Under the pieces are notes generated by a model that was given only the letters and a program-made list of their open reading frames with translations, was not told where the DNA came from and made no database searches. DNA of 64,000 bases. Source: Plectrocnemia conspersa. Its lineage: Eukaryota > Arthropoda > Insecta > Trichoptera > Polycentropodidae. Each line of letters starts with the position of its first letter. Position 1 is the first letter of the stretch. Positions 60,481 to 64,000 of this stretch are shown here, one piece after another. Where the stretch lies: positions 3,472,001 through 3,536,000 of the forward strand of contig VTFK01000003.1 of assembly GCA_009617715.1 (NCBI GenBank). Direction: 5' to 3'. The translations under genes were made by a program, and so were the position numbers.

Positions 60481-62619
60481 ATATCTGTTCTCTTTATCTT
60501 AGTGATTTGTTGATATTTATTTTTCACTTTAATATATAATATTTATTATATCATACTGACACTTCTTTCAATTTAAATTTTTCCATATAATAATTACAAA
60601 TAACAGCTTCTATACTTCAAGTTCCTTAAACTTGATACGAGAATCTTGACTACATAAATGTAAGCATCGACAAGATAAATGTAATATTTGTGTTATTTTA
60701 ATTTTTTTAACAATGAGCATCAAGCAAATAAAAAAATCTGTAGATAAGCCAAAAATAATTTAATAACAGTTTATTATAGCAATGACTTACAAAATGTTCA
60801 CACCAAATCTACAATTAATATTTTTTCTAAATAATATGGTAAATAAGACTAATTAATTTATTACTTAAATAATATTTCATAAAATTGTAAAATTTTATTT
60901 ATTTCAGATGGATACAATTATCTAATTACAGTTATTATGTAGCACTCTTAGTTATTTTTATAAAAATAGCACACGATATAGAAATCAGATTTGTTCATTT
61001 AGAATCAACTAGTACAATAAATCAGTAGTAAGTGGGTGACTAACACATAAAAGACTTGGGTTCGAATCCCATATGGAACCTAGTGTTTTCTATGTTATCA
61101 TGTCAAGAAATCAGAGTTAATGATTATTATATAAATAAATTTCTGATCAATTATCACAGATTAGATTTTATATTTTTTTTAATCTCATAGATGAATTATT
61201 AAAATAAAACAAATTTACAGTATTTAATATATTTATTATAAAATTAAGAATACAAGAAACAAATATTAAAAAATTAAAAATAAGTATGCTGATTTATAAC
61301 CATTTTATAGTTTACAAAAAATAATTAAAATACATGTAGTGATAAAAAACATCAAATAAAAATACTAAAACTTTTAATAAACTATAATAAAAATAAAATA
61401 AATAATTATTTAATTTTGACTATTTACTAGGGAGCTTGAGCTACTAAAAAAATAATATAATTTTAAAGCTAGATGTAATTTTAATTATTTTGGAGATTAG
61501 TGTATATATTGCGTAATATTTTTATTGTATTTTTCGGTATTTAATGTTGCTATTTTAAATCTACTATGAATGTTTTCAATTAAGTATAAATGGGTGTGCT
61601 ACATATTATTTTTATCCCTTTATTTTCAATGACTCTAGTTTGAATTTTTTAAACAAAAAAAATAAGTTGATACTCCACACATTTACAGACATAAAAAAAA
61701 CATTTAGGTGTACCGTCATTCGTCGTCGTCCTAAGAGAGATACAATTATTTTGCTTGATTTGGCCCAAATTTAAAACAAGATTTTATTTTATACCTTGAA
61801 GACCACAAATCTCTATATACGATGTTCTAAGAAATCAGGATTATAATTCTAGATTTAGTTAAGATATTGCTAATCTCACAATATTATAATAAATAATTAA
61901 AATAAAATCATGCTAGTTGTGCATAGTGACATATAGGAATATTAATTTTAAGCTTTAACGATATTTTCTAATAAATAAAATAGATGCACTGATTTAAAGT
62001 TTAGTGTCCCACCATCTATTAATAAAAAATATCTATTAATAAAAAATATTGGCAATTCTGCAATACATCCACAGAATCCTTATTGCATTATAAAAATAAA
62101 TTTCACTTTGTTAATAAGATCGAATTTTTTTTTCTCAGTTAAATCAGAAAAAGAAAAAAAAGTACCCTAATTATTCGGTAAAAAGTGTATATTTAACATT
62201 AGAATATCTAAAATTGGAAGATATTGCAAATCTAAGCTTTAAATTATTTATGAAAAATATATAAAAACATTTAATCAGTTCTTGTTAATTACCTTTATAT
62301 ATTTTTATATTAATAAATAAAATAAGCAGCTAAGCACAACATTATACTTAACACTTTAATTTAATTAATCTATAATTCGATATTTTATTTTTAATAAACA
62401 AAATAGACACTTTAATTCGATTTTCGAATTGTATATATTATTTTTTAGTAGTGGATATCTTTAGGCATTTTTTAGATAGAAAAAAATATCTTATTATTGT
62501 TGTACTAAAAACAATTTGATTTTTGTGACATCAGAGCTTTTAACAAATGGATGACTATTGCTCGTAAAAAATAATGATAGATATATAATATTTATTTTAA
62601 TAGTTAATAATTATATGTT
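60481..62619. other. AT-rich 3' flank surrounding the SINE
   Basis: Apart from SINE copy D nothing is recognised. Confidence 0.35.
61021..61210 (+). repeat. SINE-like element, copy D, best preserved head
   Basis: AAGTGGGTGACTAACAC then a consensus B box GGGTTCGAATCCC (61063-61075), then CATATGGAACC. Body TTATCACAGATTAG and AATCTCATAGATGAATT follow as in the other copies. The tRNA-like head supports a pol III-transcribed SINE. Confidence 0.55.
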
Positions 62620-63210
62620 TATCTGTTTGTAAACATGAATTGCCTTGTTGTAAAATCGTACCGTACATTAAAAAAACACTTGAATAAAAATATTTATGTA
62701 CTACAAAAAAATTGTTTGAATTCCATGTCGAAGTCAGATAACGCCTTGGTATTTTCGCACGTTTTCCTCCCATTGCAACAAAGTCAGGACAAGCTATTTG
62801 CCAATGCATTCTCCGTATTTATATTCACATGATATTATACATAATATTTACACACGCCGATCGATATCGATTTGATCGCGACTCGAGTCATGATAGATTC
62901 CATCGTTCACCGCTGCCATGTAATTTCCGTCCTAGTGGGGATGTGCTTAAACGACTCGGACGAAGCTCCACTACAAGCATCACTATACTGACAGGTTGAT
63001 GTTAATGATTAACTAGCATTAAGGTCCGGGTCCGGTTCCTTTGGGAGGCGCTGCTCTCTGTCCCCGAGCGAAACACGGATCGACCAAATTATACGACTTG
63101 ATGAAATTTTATTACATAACGTCTCGAACGGCTCGACAAATTTATTACGACATATGATGTATGCCGTGGAAAACGACCCATTATGCCTCTTTGCTTCCAT
63201 AACAGCGAGC
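62620..63210. promoter_or_regulatory. Island 32
   Basis: CGATCGATATCGATTTGATCG, CGACTCGAGTCATG, TCACCGCTGCCATG, GGTCCGGGTCCGG and CGAGCGAAACACGG. Overlapping open frames on both strands, none recognisable. Candidate enhancer. Confidence 0.4.
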
Positions 63211-64000
63211 ATTGTCTTACTTCATACAAAATAAAATTAATAAATATATATAATTTAAATATGACAATATTTCGACTGTTTAATTTTATCACTTGTTCAT
63301 TCCTAGATATAATATTTTTTAACGTTTGCAATATTAACATATTAAAAATATATTCATTTGCTGGCACATAGAGGTGTTTTAAATTTTATCTGCTATAGAA
63401 TGCCATAAAATCGACCATAACAGTAATTCTGATCCTTGGACTTAAACTGATGAATTCAAAACACTTAAAACGAAATTTAAAAAATTCTATGTTGTTTTTA
63501 TCTCCCTTCACCCAATTAAGAGAATATAAGATTAATATTATTTTTAGGAACACATGATGCGCAGATAGAAATACATTCTTAGAACAACCAACGGGGCAAA
63601 TGCCCCAATTACGTTCTTGATTTTGGCGAATTGCAGATGAAGATATTTACGGGGCTATTGCATCAATATGTTCACTCCTTAAAAGCAGCTTAGAAGCAGC
63701 AAAAGGTAGAAAAACAATGCTATTTTATGCAGGGTAGAATAAATTGTGCATCCATTCCAAACAAAGAGTAGTTTTTCAGCGAAACCTATGGGTGAATAAT
63801 CTTTAGGTACAATTGTTTTATTATGTGATCCGTGCAATATTTTTAATTATCAACGCAATTGTTTGATCACAGGATTTCTCTTTCATTGTGTGTAATCTTA
63901 CTTCGAGACATTTTTTCATTTTTTTAAAATATTGGTATTTATAATTGTCCTAAGCCGCTTCCGCTTCCGGACGCGCATATTTAAAAATTAATCATTCTAT
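63211..64000. other. Mixed-composition right edge
   Basis: AT-rich to 63540, then slightly GC-richer. Holds GGGGCAAATGCCCC (63593-63606), a 14 bp near-palindrome, and TTCCGCTTCCGG at the extreme right, perhaps the start of another island. No gene. Confidence 0.3.

Noticed and set aside
61063..61075. tRNA gene suggested by a GGGTTCGAATCCC B box
   Set aside because: No cloverleaf can be built around it and the same flanks recur at other SINE copies.
1..64000. CRISPR array, rRNA genes, operons or phage genes
   Set aside because: No regular short direct repeats with unique spacers, no rRNA-like sequence and no dense gene string; the DNA is eukaryotic in character.

Overview
The window reads as one 64 kb piece of an AT-rich animal genome, almost certainly an insect. 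It has a spliced zinc-finger exon, scattered non-autonomous transposons, tRNA-derived SINE fragments, and GC-richer islands standing in a very AT-rich background. There is no bacterial or viral gene organisation and no CRISPR. The insect order is not settled: the sequence shows no family I can tie to one order.

The only protein-coding sequence I can support is one exon on the + strand (49810-50453). It begins after a good splice acceptor, encodes about 213 residues with two zinc-finger-like motifs, and ends in a stop codon. It looks like the C-terminal exon of a zinc-finger homeodomain (ZFH) protein, most likely zfh2. No homeodomain and no other exon is visible, so the preceding intron probably spans the whole left three quarters of the window.

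Layout. From 1 to 49809 lies presumed intron: long 70-85% A+T stretches interrupted by some twenty-five islands, 200-900 bp each, that are much richer in C+G and carry transcription-factor-like motifs (Octamer, CRE, palindromic E-box, Sox-like, Caudal/Abd-B-like, CACCC). These are best explained as cis-regulatory modules, as expected around a developmental transcription factor. From 50454 to about 54640 lies a probable long 3' UTR with T/G-biased strand composition and several AATAAA signals. From 54640 to 64000 lies 3' flank with five more islands.

Mobile and repeated DNA: an 865 bp TA-flanked inverted-repeat element (14272-15136) with a nested fold-back insert; a hAT-like remnant with a piggyBac-like MITE nested in it (3311-3940); two copies of a long-TIR MITE (5465-5625, 24735-24930), one with a 49 bp near-perfect palindrome; a SINE-like family with at least five copies; and several diverged tandem arrays with periods of about 157, 256, 260, 360 and 492 bp. 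I found no convincing new multi-gene system. The best leads are the island array with its shared motifs, and the palindromes and hairpins listed under findings.
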